Below, one piece after another: positions 1-7,138 of a stretch of 64,000 bases of DNA. Location: assembly GCF_014764305.1 (NCBI RefSeq), contig NZ_CP061703.1:633501-697500 (forward strand). Direction: 5' to 3'. The first letter of the stretch is position 1, and each line of letters begins with the position of its first letter. The stretch is from Mesoflavibacter profundi. Its GTDB lineage: Bacteria; Bacteroidota; Bacteroidia; Flavobacteriales; Flavobacteriaceae. The position numbers and the translations under genes were made by a program. The notes below the pieces were generated by a model, which saw only the letters and a list, made by a program, of their open reading frames with translations, made no database searches and was not told where the DNA came from.

Positions 1-38
1 ATATTCGCAAATGAACAAACAATCAATTTAATACTATT

Positions 39-509
39 ATGAAAAAATCTTTATTCTTAATTGCAATTATAGCAATTGCTTTCACCTCAATCTCATTTAT
101 TAACAAACCTGCTCAAGTAGAATACAAAGTTGTTACTGCTGTAGAATCTATCGTACCAAATGGGTTTGGTCGTTCTAGAATGATTATGGCTACAGAAGAC
201 AAAGACTACCAAGAATTTACTACGTTAAGAAGTGACGATAAAGATTCTGATGAAAAAAACAAGTCTAAAAGAGATGAAATTAGAGTTAAAAATTACGAAG
301 AAACTAAGCTTTTAAACTTCTATAATTTAGGAGGAATTAGATTTCAAAATATTGCAGCTAACGATGCTGTAATGACTTCAAAAATCAACACAATGATTAG
401 TGAAGGTTGGGAATTAGCTTTTGTAAATACTGGTGTAGAAAGTGAAGGTGGAAAAGGTGACGGAAAAGGTATTTTTATTACTAGATATACATTTAAACGT
501 GTAAAATAA
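39..509 (+). CDS. Secreted small protein, DUF4177-like C-terminus
   Basis: The 156-residue product starts with a clear export signal (MKK, then a hydrophobic stretch to about residue 20) and has no lipobox, so it is probably periplasmic. The middle (residues about 65-85) is very rich in Lys, Asp and Glu. The end carries an INTMISEGWEL segment followed by a strand FITRYTFKR, which resembles the INELGxEGWELV pattern of DUF4177-type small proteins; this match is from memory and weak. It stands alone and is followed by a strong hairpin terminator. The function is unknown. Confidence 0.75.
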   Translation: MKKSLFLIAIIAIAFTSISFINKPAQVEYKVVTAVESIVPNGFGRSRMIMATEDKDYQEFTTLRSDDKDSDEKNKSKRDEIRVKNYEETKLLNFYNLGGIRFQNIAANDAVMTSKINTMISEGWELAFVNTGVESEGGKGDGKGIFITRYTFKRVK

Positions 510-528
510 TATAAAAACAACATCATAA

Positions 529-563
529 AAAAAGCCTTTTTCAACTACTGAAAAAGGCTTTTT
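529..563. terminator. Bidirectional rho-independent terminator
   Basis: A perfect 13-bp inverted repeat (AAAAAGCCTTTTT at 529-541 and AAAAAGGCTTTTT at 551-563) encloses a 9-nt loop. Both arms end in T-runs in their own reading direction, so it can stop the upstream plus-strand gene and the minus-strand aromatic operon that converge here. Confidence 0.9.
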
Positions 564-569
564 AGTTTT

Positions 570-1652
570 TTAAGATTTTATAATCTTTTCTTGATGATTT
601 ATAGATTCTTGATGAATAGCTTTAAATAGCTTTAAAATAAACTCTTCGCTTAATCCTTTTTGCTCGCCTTCTAACACCATTTTTCCTAAAATCTCATTCC
701 AACGCTTACTTTGTAAAACTGCTACGTTTTTTTGCTTTTTTAGTTGGCCAATTCCATCTGCAACTTGCATACGCTTTCCTAAAAGCTCGATAATTTGATT
801 ATCTACTACATCTATTTTAGCTCTTAAATTAGCTAACTCGCTATTATATTCTGCTTCAGGATCAGTTTCTTTTCTAATGCGTAAATCTTTCATAATTTGC
901 ACTAAACTGCTTGGCGTAACTTGCTGTGCAGCATCACTCCACGCGTTATCTGGATCAAAATGAGTTTCTATCATTAATCCATCAAAGTTTAAATCTAATG
1001 CGGTTTGTGATACGTCAAAAATCATATCGCGTTTTCCAGTGATATGCGACGGATCGTTAATTAACGGTAAATCCGGAAACTTAGTTTGTAGCTCGATAGC
1101 TAATTGCCATTCTGGATTGTTTCTGTATTTTGTTTTTTCATACGTTGAAAATCCTCTATGTATTACGCCTAACTTTTTAATATCTGCACTCGCTAAACGC
1201 TCTATCGCGCCTAACCATAACGGTAAGTCTGGATTTACAGGGTTTTTAACTAACACCACTTTATCTGTTCCTTTTAAAGCATCTGCAATTTCTTGCACGA
1301 TAAATGGACTAACTGTAGATCTTGCTCCTATCCATAATAAATCTATATCATGCTCTAGCGCTAATTCTACGTGTGCACGATTGGCAACTTCGGTAGCTGT
1401 TTTTAATCCTGTTTCTTCCTTTACTTTTTGTAACCATTTTAAACCTAATGCACCAACACCTTCAAAATTACCTGGTCTTGTACGTGGTTTCCAGATTCCT
1501 GCTCTGTAATAGCTTACGTCTGTATCTTTTAGATCGTGAGCAATTTTTAAAACTTGTTCTTCGGTTTCTGCGCTACATGGTCCTGCAATTACTAAAGGAT
1601 GATCTAATTGTAAATCGTCCAACCATGTTCTTAATTCTTTCTTGTTTTCCAT
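570..1652 (-). CDS. Bifunctional 3-deoxy-7-phosphoheptulonate synthase / chorismate mutase (type I-beta DAHPS + AroQ)
   Basis: This cytoplasmic enzyme catalyses the first shikimate step (PEP + erythrose 4-phosphate to DAHP) and, through a C-terminal domain, turns chorismate into prephenate. Residues 1-260 are the DAHPS barrel: GPCS at 24-27, KPRTRP at 55-60, the PSHITGKRD loop with His203, and ETHFDPDNAWSD near 229-240 holding metal ligands. Residues about 265-360 form an AroQ chorismate mutase, with Arg277, Arg294, Lys305/306 and Gln348 fitting the active-site pattern. The mutase domain is known to give feedback control in such fusions. It is the last gene of the operon, 32 bp after tyrA, and supplies prephenate to both branches encoded upstream. 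Confidence 0.95.
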   Translation of the reverse strand: MENKKELRTWLDDLQLDHPLVIAGPCSAETEEQVLKIAHDLKDTDVSYYRAGIWKPRTRPGNFEGVGALGLKWLQKVKEETGLKTATEVANRAHVELALEHDIDLLWIGARSTVSPFIVQEIADALKGTDKVVLVKNPVNPDLPLWLGAIERLASADIKKLGVIHRGFSTYEKTKYRNNPEWQLAIELQTKFPDLPLINDPSHITGKRDMIFDVSQTALDLNFDGLMIETHFDPDNAWSDAAQQVTPSSLVQIMKDLRIRKETDPEAEYNSELANLRAKIDVVDNQIIELLGKRMQVADGIGQLKKQKNVAVLQSKRWNEILGKMVLEGEQKGLSEEFILKLFKAIHQESINHQEKIIKS

Positions 1653-1684
1653 TTCTTTTTCTGAATTTAACCTACCAGGTTGTA

Positions 1685-2536
1685 TTAATGTATTCCGTTT
1701 AAAATTTGTTTTATATAATTGGTGTCTTTCATTGTTTTGTAAACCGATTGAAAATCGTCTTCTACAATCATTTGTTTAAACATTGAAAGATTTTGAATAT
1801 ACTCTTCTAAAGTCTCTACGACATTTTGTTTATTCTGCTCAAAAATTGGTGTCCACATTTCTGGGCTACTTTTTGCTAGTCTAACTGTACTTTCAAAACC
1901 AGATCCTGCCATATCAAAAATATCTCGTTCGTTTTTTTCTTTTTCTATTACTGTTTTTCCTAACATAAACGAACTAATGTGTGATAAATGCGACACGTAA
2001 GCTATGTGCTTATCATGCGATTCTGGATTCATGTAACGCATACGCATGCCTATTTTCACAAACAAATCCAACACTTGTTCTTGTAGTTTTGATGCGGTTT
2101 TTTCAACTTCACAAATAATATTTGTTTTATTTTTAAATAAATGTTGAATGGCTGCTTTTGGTCCTGAAAACTCGGTACCTGCAATTGGATGTGTTGCTAA
2201 AAAATTACGACGTTTTGGATGATTATCTACCGCTTTACAAATAGCTTGTTTTGTAGAACCAACATCTATCACTACCGAAAAATCAGACACTTTATTCAGT
2301 ACTTTTGGCAACTCATTTACCGCAACATCTACTGGAATTGCAAGCACGACCAAATCTGCATTTGGTAAATCTTCATAAGTTGCTTTTTGATCAATAACAC
2401 CTAATTCTTGCGCTTCTATTAAATGCGCTTCGTTTTTATCAATACCATAAATGATACAATCTGGTAACGCATTTTTAAAATCTAATGCCAAGCTACCGCC
2501 AATTAAACCTGTTCCTATGATGTATATATGTTTCAT
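1685..2536 (-). CDS. tyrA: Prephenate dehydrogenase
   Basis: It oxidatively decarboxylates prephenate to 4-hydroxyphenylpyruvate with NAD(P), the committed step to tyrosine. A Rossmann motif GTGLIGG lies at residues 8-14, and THPIAGTE (His116) is the conserved catalytic segment. At 283 residues it is a stand-alone dehydrogenase with no chorismate mutase or ACT domain, so allosteric control would have to come from the DAHPS/mutase protein or the leader attenuator. Its ATG overlaps the aminotransferase stop codon by one base (TAATG), indicating translational coupling. Confidence 0.93.
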   Translation of the reverse strand: MKHIYIIGTGLIGGSLALDFKNALPDCIIYGIDKNEAHLIEAQELGVIDQKATYEDLPNADLVVLAIPVDVAVNELPKVLNKVSDFSVVIDVGSTKQAICKAVDNHPKRRNFLATHPIAGTEFSGPKAAIQHLFKNKTNIICEVEKTASKLQEQVLDLFVKIGMRMRYMNPESHDKHIAYVSHLSHISSFMLGKTVIEKEKNERDIFDMAGSGFESTVRLAKSSPEMWTPIFEQNKQNVVETLEEYIQNLSMFKQMIVEDDFQSVYKTMKDTNYIKQILNGIH

Positions 2537-3675
2537 TATAATCTACTAATTGCGTCTTTAATTTGGGTTTCTTTCGCGCAAAGCGAAAAACGGATATAAC
2601 CTTCGCCTTGCGAACCAAATACGGTTCCTGGTGTAATAAACACGCTGTTGCTATATAAAATTTGATCTATAAATGCTTCAGATGTTTTTCCTTCTGGCAA
2701 CTTTGCCCAAACAAATAATCCTGTTGCATTTTTATCGTACGTGCAATCTAATTTATCGGCTAATTGCCAAACAAGTTCGCGTCTGCTTTTATAAATTTTA
2801 TTTAAACTTTTGTACCAAGCAGACGAACATTTTAAAGCTTCTATCGCACCTTTTTGAATTCCGTAAAACATACCAGAATCCATATTACTTTTTACTTTTA
2901 AAATGGCATTGATATGCGCTGCATGTCCTAAAACCATTCCAACTCGCCAACCTGCCATATTAAATGTTTTACTTAACGAATTTAGCTCTAAAGCGACATC
3001 TTTTGCGCCTTCAACTTCTAAAATACTAATTGGATTATCGTTTAAAATAAAGCTATACGGATTGTCATTAACCAATAAAATATCGTGCTTTTTAGCAAAT
3101 GCGACTAACGTTTCTAAATCGGCTTTTGTCGCTTTTGCACCAGTTGGCATATGCGGATAACTGGTCCACATTAATTTAACTTTACTTAAATCTTGCTGCT
3201 CGATAGCTTCAAAATTTGGTAGCCAATTATTGGTTTCATTTAAATTATAATGCATTGGTGTTGCTTGTACCAATTGTGTTACCGAGCTGTAAGTTGGATA
3301 ACCTGGATTTGGAATTAAAACTGCATCGCCTTCATTTAAAAAGGCTAAAGAAATATGCATAATACCTTCCTTGCTTCCCATAAGTGGTAAAACTTCGGTA
3401 TCTGGATTTACTGCAACATTAAATTCGGTATTATAAAAATCTGCAATTGCTGTTCTTAATTCTGGCAATCCTTGGTAACTCTGGTATTTGTGTGCCACAG
3501 GATGTACTAAACTATCTACCAAAACATCAACCACTTGTTTTGGTGGCTCTAAATCTGGACTTCCAATTCCTAAATTTATAATTGGTTTACCATCTTTAAT
3601 TAATTGATTGACTTCTTTTAACTTACGAGAAAAGTAGTATTCTTGAACGCTATGTATTCGATCTGCAACTTTCAT
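2536..3675 (-). CDS. Class I/II PLP aminotransferase (probable aromatic/prephenate aminotransferase)
   Basis: This is a fold-type I aminotransferase of 379 residues. The PLP lysine is Lys236 in LNSLSKTFNMAGWR, Asp204 (VNDNPY) contacts the pyridine nitrogen, and a C-terminal arginine sits in YIRFSLCA. It lies between pheA and tyrA with one-base overlaps on both sides, so it most likely transaminates phenylpyruvate, hydroxyphenylpyruvate or prephenate. By sequence alone it belongs to the broad LL-diaminopimelate/aspartate aminotransferase group, and annotation pipelines may call it that. The usual NPTG box reads MPTG (about residues 176-179), so the PLP-contacting Asn is replaced by Met. Confidence 0.85.
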   Translation of the reverse strand: MKVADRIHSVQEYYFSRKLKEVNQLIKDGKPIINLGIGSPDLEPPKQVVDVLVDSLVHPVAHKYQSYQGLPELRTAIADFYNTEFNVAVNPDTEVLPLMGSKEGIMHISLAFLNEGDAVLIPNPGYPTYSSVTQLVQATPMHYNLNETNNWLPNFEAIEQQDLSKVKLMWTSYPHMPTGAKATKADLETLVAFAKKHDILLVNDNPYSFILNDNPISILEVEGAKDVALELNSLSKTFNMAGWRVGMVLGHAAHINAILKVKSNMDSGMFYGIQKGAIEALKCSSAWYKSLNKIYKSRRELVWQLADKLDCTYDKNATGLFVWAKLPEGKTSEAFIDQILYSNSVFITPGTVFGSQGEGYIRFSLCAKETQIKDAISRL

Positions 3676-4502
3676 TATAGTTTTGCGTTTTTATAGGTTC
3701 CTAAAATTTTAAAATGTGTTGCCATTATTGTCATAATTGATGCTGCTTTTTCAAAATCTTCATAAGCTTCAAAAGTGACATCGACAAAAAATGAATATTT
3801 CCAAGGTGTTTCAATTTTTGGTAAGGATTGTATTTTGGTAAGGTTTAATTTACAATCGCTCATCACATTTAAAATTGTTGCCAAACTTCCTCTTTTATGG
3901 TCTAATTCAAATTTTAATGACGCTTTATTAATTTCGTTTTTATGATTGTTAATTGGTTGCGTTTTTACAATAGCAAATCGGGTTTGATTGTGTTTTATGG
4001 TTTGAATACTTTCGGCTAAAATGTCTAAGTTAAAAATCTTTGCTGCCAAAGTACTTGCTATTGCTGCAACACCTTTTATTTGCTGTGCTTCAATTTTTCT
4101 TGCCACATCTGCAGTATCTTTATCTTCTACTAGTTTAATATGCGGATAATCTTTAAAAAACGATTTGCATTGCAATAGCGCCATAGGATGACTGTGTACT
4201 TCTTTTATATCTGCAATTGTTTGGTTTGGTAACGCCATTAATTGATGTTGCACATCCAAATAATGCTCGCCAACAATGTGTAAATCGTTATTATCTATTA
4301 ACGCATAATTTGGCAAAATAGAACCAGCAATAGAGTTTTCTAATGCCATAATTGCTGTCTCTGCGGTATTATTAAATAAGGACGCAACTGTTTCGTCAAA
4401 CGTTAAACATTCTTTCACTTTATGTGTGTTATCATAATAATCTAACGACACTATATGATGAAAAGAGCCTTGTATACCTTGTATTGCTATTGTTTTTGTC
4501 AT
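3675..4502 (-). CDS. pheA: Prephenate dehydratase with ACT domain
   Basis: It converts prephenate to phenylpyruvate, the committed step to phenylalanine. The 275-residue protein has the dehydratase domain up to about residue 185, with the conserved TRF at 174-176, and an ACT domain from about 196 to the end. The ACT phenylalanine-binding motifs are recognisable but changed: GSLA (205-208) for GALA, and SLPK (226-229) for ESRP. It is the first gene of the operon. Its ATG directly follows the ten-T tail of a terminator hairpin, so it depends on the leader described just upstream. There is no chorismate mutase domain; that is on the DAHPS protein. Confidence 0.93.
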   Translation of the reverse strand: MTKTIAIQGIQGSFHHIVSLDYYDNTHKVKECLTFDETVASLFNNTAETAIMALENSIAGSILPNYALIDNNDLHIVGEHYLDVQHQLMALPNQTIADIKEVHSHPMALLQCKSFFKDYPHIKLVEDKDTADVARKIEAQQIKGVAAIASTLAAKIFNLDILAESIQTIKHNQTRFAIVKTQPINNHKNEINKASLKFELDHKRGSLATILNVMSDCKLNLTKIQSLPKIETPWKYSFFVDVTFEAYEDFEKAASIMTIMATHFKILGTYKNAKL

Positions 4503-4533
4503 AAAAAAAAAAGTCCCGATAAAATCGAGACTT
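4503..4533 (-). terminator. Attenuator (terminator) of the aromatic operon, abutting the pheA start codon
   Basis: On the minus strand AAGTCTCGA pairs with TCGGGACTT (9 bp, one G-U) around a 5-nt loop and runs straight into ten T residues; the next three bases are the pheA ATG. A terminator in front of the operon, not behind it, is an attenuator. Its 5' arm contains GTCTCG (4531-4526), which can instead pair with CGAGAC at 4576-4571 near the end of the leader peptide coding sequence. That gives a mutually exclusive antiterminator. Confidence 0.88.
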
Positions 4534-4557
4534 AGTATTAAATTTATGCTGTTTAAA

Positions 4558-4635
4558 TTACATATACAACGTCTCGTTCTTTTCGTTAAAAAAGAAGTAA
4601 AACCAGTTATAATATGTATTTAAAATTGTGTTCAT
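4558..4635 (-). CDS. Aromatic amino acid leader peptide (attenuation control of pheA-tyrA operon)
   Basis: This 25-residue ORF starts at ATG 4635 and ends at TAA 4558. It holds the run TYYNWFYFFF at residues 7-16: three Tyr, four Phe and one Trp in ten codons. It lies 56 bp before pheA, in front of the attenuator hairpin. The late codons include CGAGAC, which is complementary to the 5' arm of the terminator; an alternative AACG/CGTT pairing inside the coding region could sequester it. The arrangement matches classical PheL-type attenuation: a ribosome stalled at Tyr/Phe codons when charged tRNA is short favours the antiterminator and read-through. The mechanism is inferred; the coding content is read directly. 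Confidence 0.88.
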   Translation of the reverse strand: MNTILNTYYNWFYFFFNEKNETLYM

Positions 4636-4652
4636 TATTTTTTTTGTTATTG

Positions 4653-4682
4653 CTAAAGTAGACAATTAATTGAAAAATCAAA
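4653..4682 (-). promoter_or_regulatory. Probable promoter of the aromatic operon leader
   Basis: On the minus strand TTTG (4682-4679), an 18-bp spacer and TACTTTAG (4660-4653) resemble the Bacteroidota TTTG / TAnnTTTG promoter with one mismatch. The expected start would lie about 10 nt before the leader peptide ATG. Confidence 0.45.
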
Positions 4683-4762
4683 ATACTAAAGCCTGAAATT
4701 ATGAGTTTTATAACAAGTTTTAAAGATTTTAAAGCAAATAAGCTTTTAAATTAAAGATTGTT

Positions 4763-4770
4763 TATTTTTG
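4763..4770 (+). promoter_or_regulatory. Probable -7 element of gldA
   Basis: TATTTTTG is a perfect match to TAnnTTTG and ends 15 bp before the gldA ATG. No convincing -33 element was seen. It argues against starting gldA at the upstream in-frame TTG at 4768, which lies inside this element. Confidence 0.45.
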
Positions 4771-4785
4771 AAGAAACATTTTAGC

Positions 4786-5679
4786 ATGTCAATAAAAGTT
4801 GAAAATATCACTAAACAATTTGGAGAACAAAAAGCATTAAATAATGTATCTTTTAGTGTGCAACGTCCTGAAATTGTTGGATTTTTAGGTCCAAATGGCG
4901 CCGGTAAATCTACAATGATGAAAATTTTAACCACTTACCTTTCTCCTTCTTCAGGACATGCAGAGGTTAATGGTCATGCTGTTTTAACCAACAAAAAAAA
5001 CGTACAGAAAAGTGTTGGCTACTTACCAGAACATAATCCGTTGTATTTAGACCAATATGTACGTGAATATTTAAAATTTAATTCAAACGTATATAACGTT
5101 GACAAATCTAGAGTTGAAGAAGTTATTGAGCTTACTGGATTAACACCAGAAGCACATAAAACTATTGGACAACTCTCTAAAGGTTACAGACAACGTGTTG
5201 GATTGGCAAATGCGCTATTGCATAATCCTGAAGTTTTAATTTTAGACGAGCCTACAACTGGTTTAGACCCAAACCAATTGGTTGATATTAGACAATTAAT
5301 TAAAAGCTTAGGCAAAGACAAAACTGTGTTTTTATCTACACATATTATGCAGGAAGTAGAAGCCATGTGTGACCGTGTTATTATTATTAATAAAGGTGAA
5401 ATTGTAGCCGATAAAAAATTAAGCGAATTACGCGAAGGACAAGAGCAAACCGTTATTGTCGAATTTGATTACCGCGTAGAAGATGCGTTTTTACTTAAAC
5501 TTCCACATGCTAAAAGTGTAAAAAATGTTCACGATTTTATTTATGAAATTGTGTTTGATACAACAACAGATATGCGCTCTCATGTATTTGATTTTGCACA
5601 TGATAATGAGTTGAAGATTCTTCAGTTAAACCAGAAAAATGCGAGTTTGGAGAGTTTATTTAGGGAATTGACGAGTTAA
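4786..5679 (+). CDS. gldA: Gliding motility ABC transporter ATP-binding protein GldA
   Basis: This is the ATPase subunit of the GldAFG ABC transporter associated with Bacteroidota gliding. The 297-residue protein begins MSIKVENITK. It has Walker A GPNGAGKST at 35-43, the signature LSKGYRQR at 130-137, Walker B VLILDEP at 150-156 and the switch His186. The segment GYLPEHNPLYLDQYVREYL at about 78-96 is typical of GldA. The ATG at 4786 was chosen over the TTG at 4768 because it gives the family start and the TTG is inside the likely promoter. gldF and gldG are not in the window; in many flavobacteria they lie elsewhere from gldA. Confidence 0.9.
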   Translation: MSIKVENITKQFGEQKALNNVSFSVQRPEIVGFLGPNGAGKSTMMKILTTYLSPSSGHAEVNGHAVLTNKKNVQKSVGYLPEHNPLYLDQYVREYLKFNSNVYNVDKSRVEEVIELTGLTPEAHKTIGQLSKGYRQRVGLANALLHNPEVLILDEPTTGLDPNQLVDIRQLIKSLGKDKTVFLSTHIMQEVEAMCDRVIIINKGEIVADKKLSELREGQEQTVIVEFDYRVEDAFLLKLPHAKSVKNVHDFIYEIVFDTTTDMRSHVFDFAHDNELKILQLNQKNASLESLFRELTS

Positions 5680-5689
5680 GCAAAGTTTT

Positions 5690-6196
5690 TCATAAATTAT
5701 TAAGATTAGGAATTTTTATTCTTTCTTCTAATTTACCATTATTCAATACTAATATTAATTGATCGTTGTCATTTTTTTCAATATCCATCCAAAATGTTTT
5801 TATATCGGAATAGATAATTTTAATTTTTTTAGTTTCAAAATCTATAAATATTAGTTCTCGTTCAGCATTTGACAGATTTGATCTTTTTAAAGGGTTTAGA
5901 CTCCATCGTTGTAAAAACACGCCATTTTCAACTCTATAAAACCAGTCACTAAAAAACGTCTTATCAAAAATATTTTTTGGTTCAGTTTTTATATGAATGA
6001 ATACTGGTCCAAAAGGAATTTCTCCAGCATATTTACTCAATATTTTAAATTCCAAAAAAGATGTTAGAATTCCCCATTGATATCTATCATTTGAGTAAGA
6101 ATCATATTCTGATTTTTTGTCAATTCTGATTTTTTTTATTAAAAGGACTTTTAATAAAACTCCAATAATTATAATTAAAATTGCCAATGTTTTCAT
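5690..6196 (-). CDS. Hypothetical membrane-anchored protein
   Basis: The 168-residue protein has one N-terminal membrane segment (residues about 4-20, very rich in Ile and Leu) followed by a basic stretch KKIRIDKK. That suggests an anchor with a cytoplasmic or periplasmic domain; the cytoplasmic side is favoured by the positive charges after the helix. The remainder is a mixed, aromatic-rich domain without a motif I recognise. It converges on gldA with a 10-bp gap and no terminator between them. No function can be assigned. Confidence 0.7.
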   Translation of the reverse strand: MKTLAILIIIIGVLLKVLLIKKIRIDKKSEYDSYSNDRYQWGILTSFLEFKILSKYAGEIPFGPVFIHIKTEPKNIFDKTFFSDWFYRVENGVFLQRWSLNPLKRSNLSNAERELIFIDFETKKIKIIYSDIKTFWMDIEKNDNDQLILVLNNGKLEERIKIPNLNNL

Positions 6197-6220
6197 TATA
6201 AAAGCTAACTAGAAATTAAT

Positions 6221-6240
6221 ATTCCTGCTTTCGCAGGAAT
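6221..6240. repeat. Short palindromic repeat ATTCCTGC/GCAGGAAT
   Basis: ATTCCTGCTTTCGCAGGAAT is an inverted repeat (8-bp arms, 4-nt loop) between two minus-strand genes. A degenerate copy occurs near 34534-34556, showing that it is a dispersed element. Confidence 0.7.
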
Positions 6241-6241
6241 G

Positions 6242-6985
6242 TTACTCAAAAATAACACGACCATCAAATTGCTCTGTCACATCAATAATTGGCGGAGTAT
6301 TAACTGCAATTACATTTCCTGTGCTTACTAGGTTTGCTTTAAGTTCTTGTTGTGGATTTACAATAATATCGTTACTTCCACGATGATAAATAGTCACGTT
6401 TTGAGCCACAAGATATCGTCCTTCAAAACGTCCATCTCCAGATGCGTAACTTATATTTAAATGTTCTGTTGTACCAGAAATTGTGTTTGTAGTTAGATTA
6501 TTAATTACCACATTTAACGTAGTACAATTTACTTCTAAATTAAAATTACCTACGTTATAAAAATCACCGTTATAGTCTTCAGATAGTAATTTTAATTCCT
6601 CAAAGTTTAAAACGCCAACACTATGCACATCTAAAGTGCTACTATTTCTAATTTCGGTTAGGTTTGGTACAGTAACGTGTACTTTGGTAATACCGTAATC
6701 TCTGGTTAAATTACAGGAATTATTATCTTTTAAAATCAATCGGTCGTTTTGTACATAAACCTCAACATCGTTAATTAAGTTTTCACCAGTTTCTACTAAA
6801 ACACTTGGCGTTGCTCCTTGTGTTATAAATAACTCGACATTTTTATATACCGTGATTTTTGAAAATGTACCAACTTCAAAAGTTTGCTGAATAATATCTC
6901 CTGCACTTTGAAAACAGTCTGGCGCATCTTCTTGATTGCATCCAAAAACAAAAAATAGGATAATTATGTATAGTAATTTTTTCAT
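6242..6985 (-). CDS. DUF2807 (GIN domain) lipoprotein
   Basis: A 247-residue surface or periplasmic lipoprotein: the signal MKKLLYIIILFFVFGC puts the lipidated Cys at residue 16. The mature part has alternating short strands of the DUF2807/GIN type, with FSKITVYKNVELFITQG near the start, VHVTVPNLTEIRNS in the middle and a long run of Asn/Thr/Ser-rich strands expected to form a right-handed beta-helix. DUF2807 proteins are common single genes in Bacteroidota and have no settled function; older names call them putative autotransporter adhesin heads. It is isolated, with a composite repeat upstream. Confidence 0.85.
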   Translation of the reverse strand: MKKLLYIIILFFVFGCNQEDAPDCFQSAGDIIQQTFEVGTFSKITVYKNVELFITQGATPSVLVETGENLINDVEVYVQNDRLILKDNNSCNLTRDYGITKVHVTVPNLTEIRNSSTLDVHSVGVLNFEELKLLSEDYNGDFYNVGNFNLEVNCTTLNVVINNLTTNTISGTTEHLNISYASGDGRFEGRYLVAQNVTIYHRGSNDIIVNPQQELKANLVSTGNVIAVNTPPIIDVTEQFDGRVIFE

Positions 6986-7033
6986 TTGTTTACTCTTTAC
7001 TTTATAGTCAAACGCTAACCATTGGTTTTACCT

Positions 7034-7133
7034 GCGTTAGCGATTGAGGTTTTGTCGGAGCTCTTTTTGTGTTGTTGCACGTATGCAACACAAAAAAGCG
7101 ACTACCGAAAGCGCGACCCTTGTGGTAACGCCC
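7034..7133 (+). repeat. Composite intergenic repeat, copy 1
   Basis: It begins GCGTTAGCGATTG and ends GAAAGCGCGACCC...GGTAACGCCC, flanks shared with copies at 9238-9346 and 31888-32007. Between the flanks is a variable core that here forms a long hairpin, CTTTTTGTGTTG against CAACACAAAAAAG (7063-7098). This copy is the most diverged. Confidence 0.75.
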
Positions 7134-7138
7134 AAATT

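Noticed and set aside
11-31. Six-codon ORF just before the first gene that might be a leader peptide
   Set aside because: It has no run of a single amino acid type and no hairpin or terminator before the following gene.
344-544. Minus-strand 66-codon ORF overlapping the first gene and its terminator
   Set aside because: It runs through the terminator stem and lies antisense to a better-supported secreted protein.
1039-1509. Plus-strand ORF of 156 codons opposite the DAHP synthase gene
   Set aside because: Antisense to a conserved enzyme, unusual composition, no initiation context.
4768-4785. TTG-initiated N-terminal extension of GldA
   Set aside because: The extension falls in the likely promoter and is absent from the usual GldA start.
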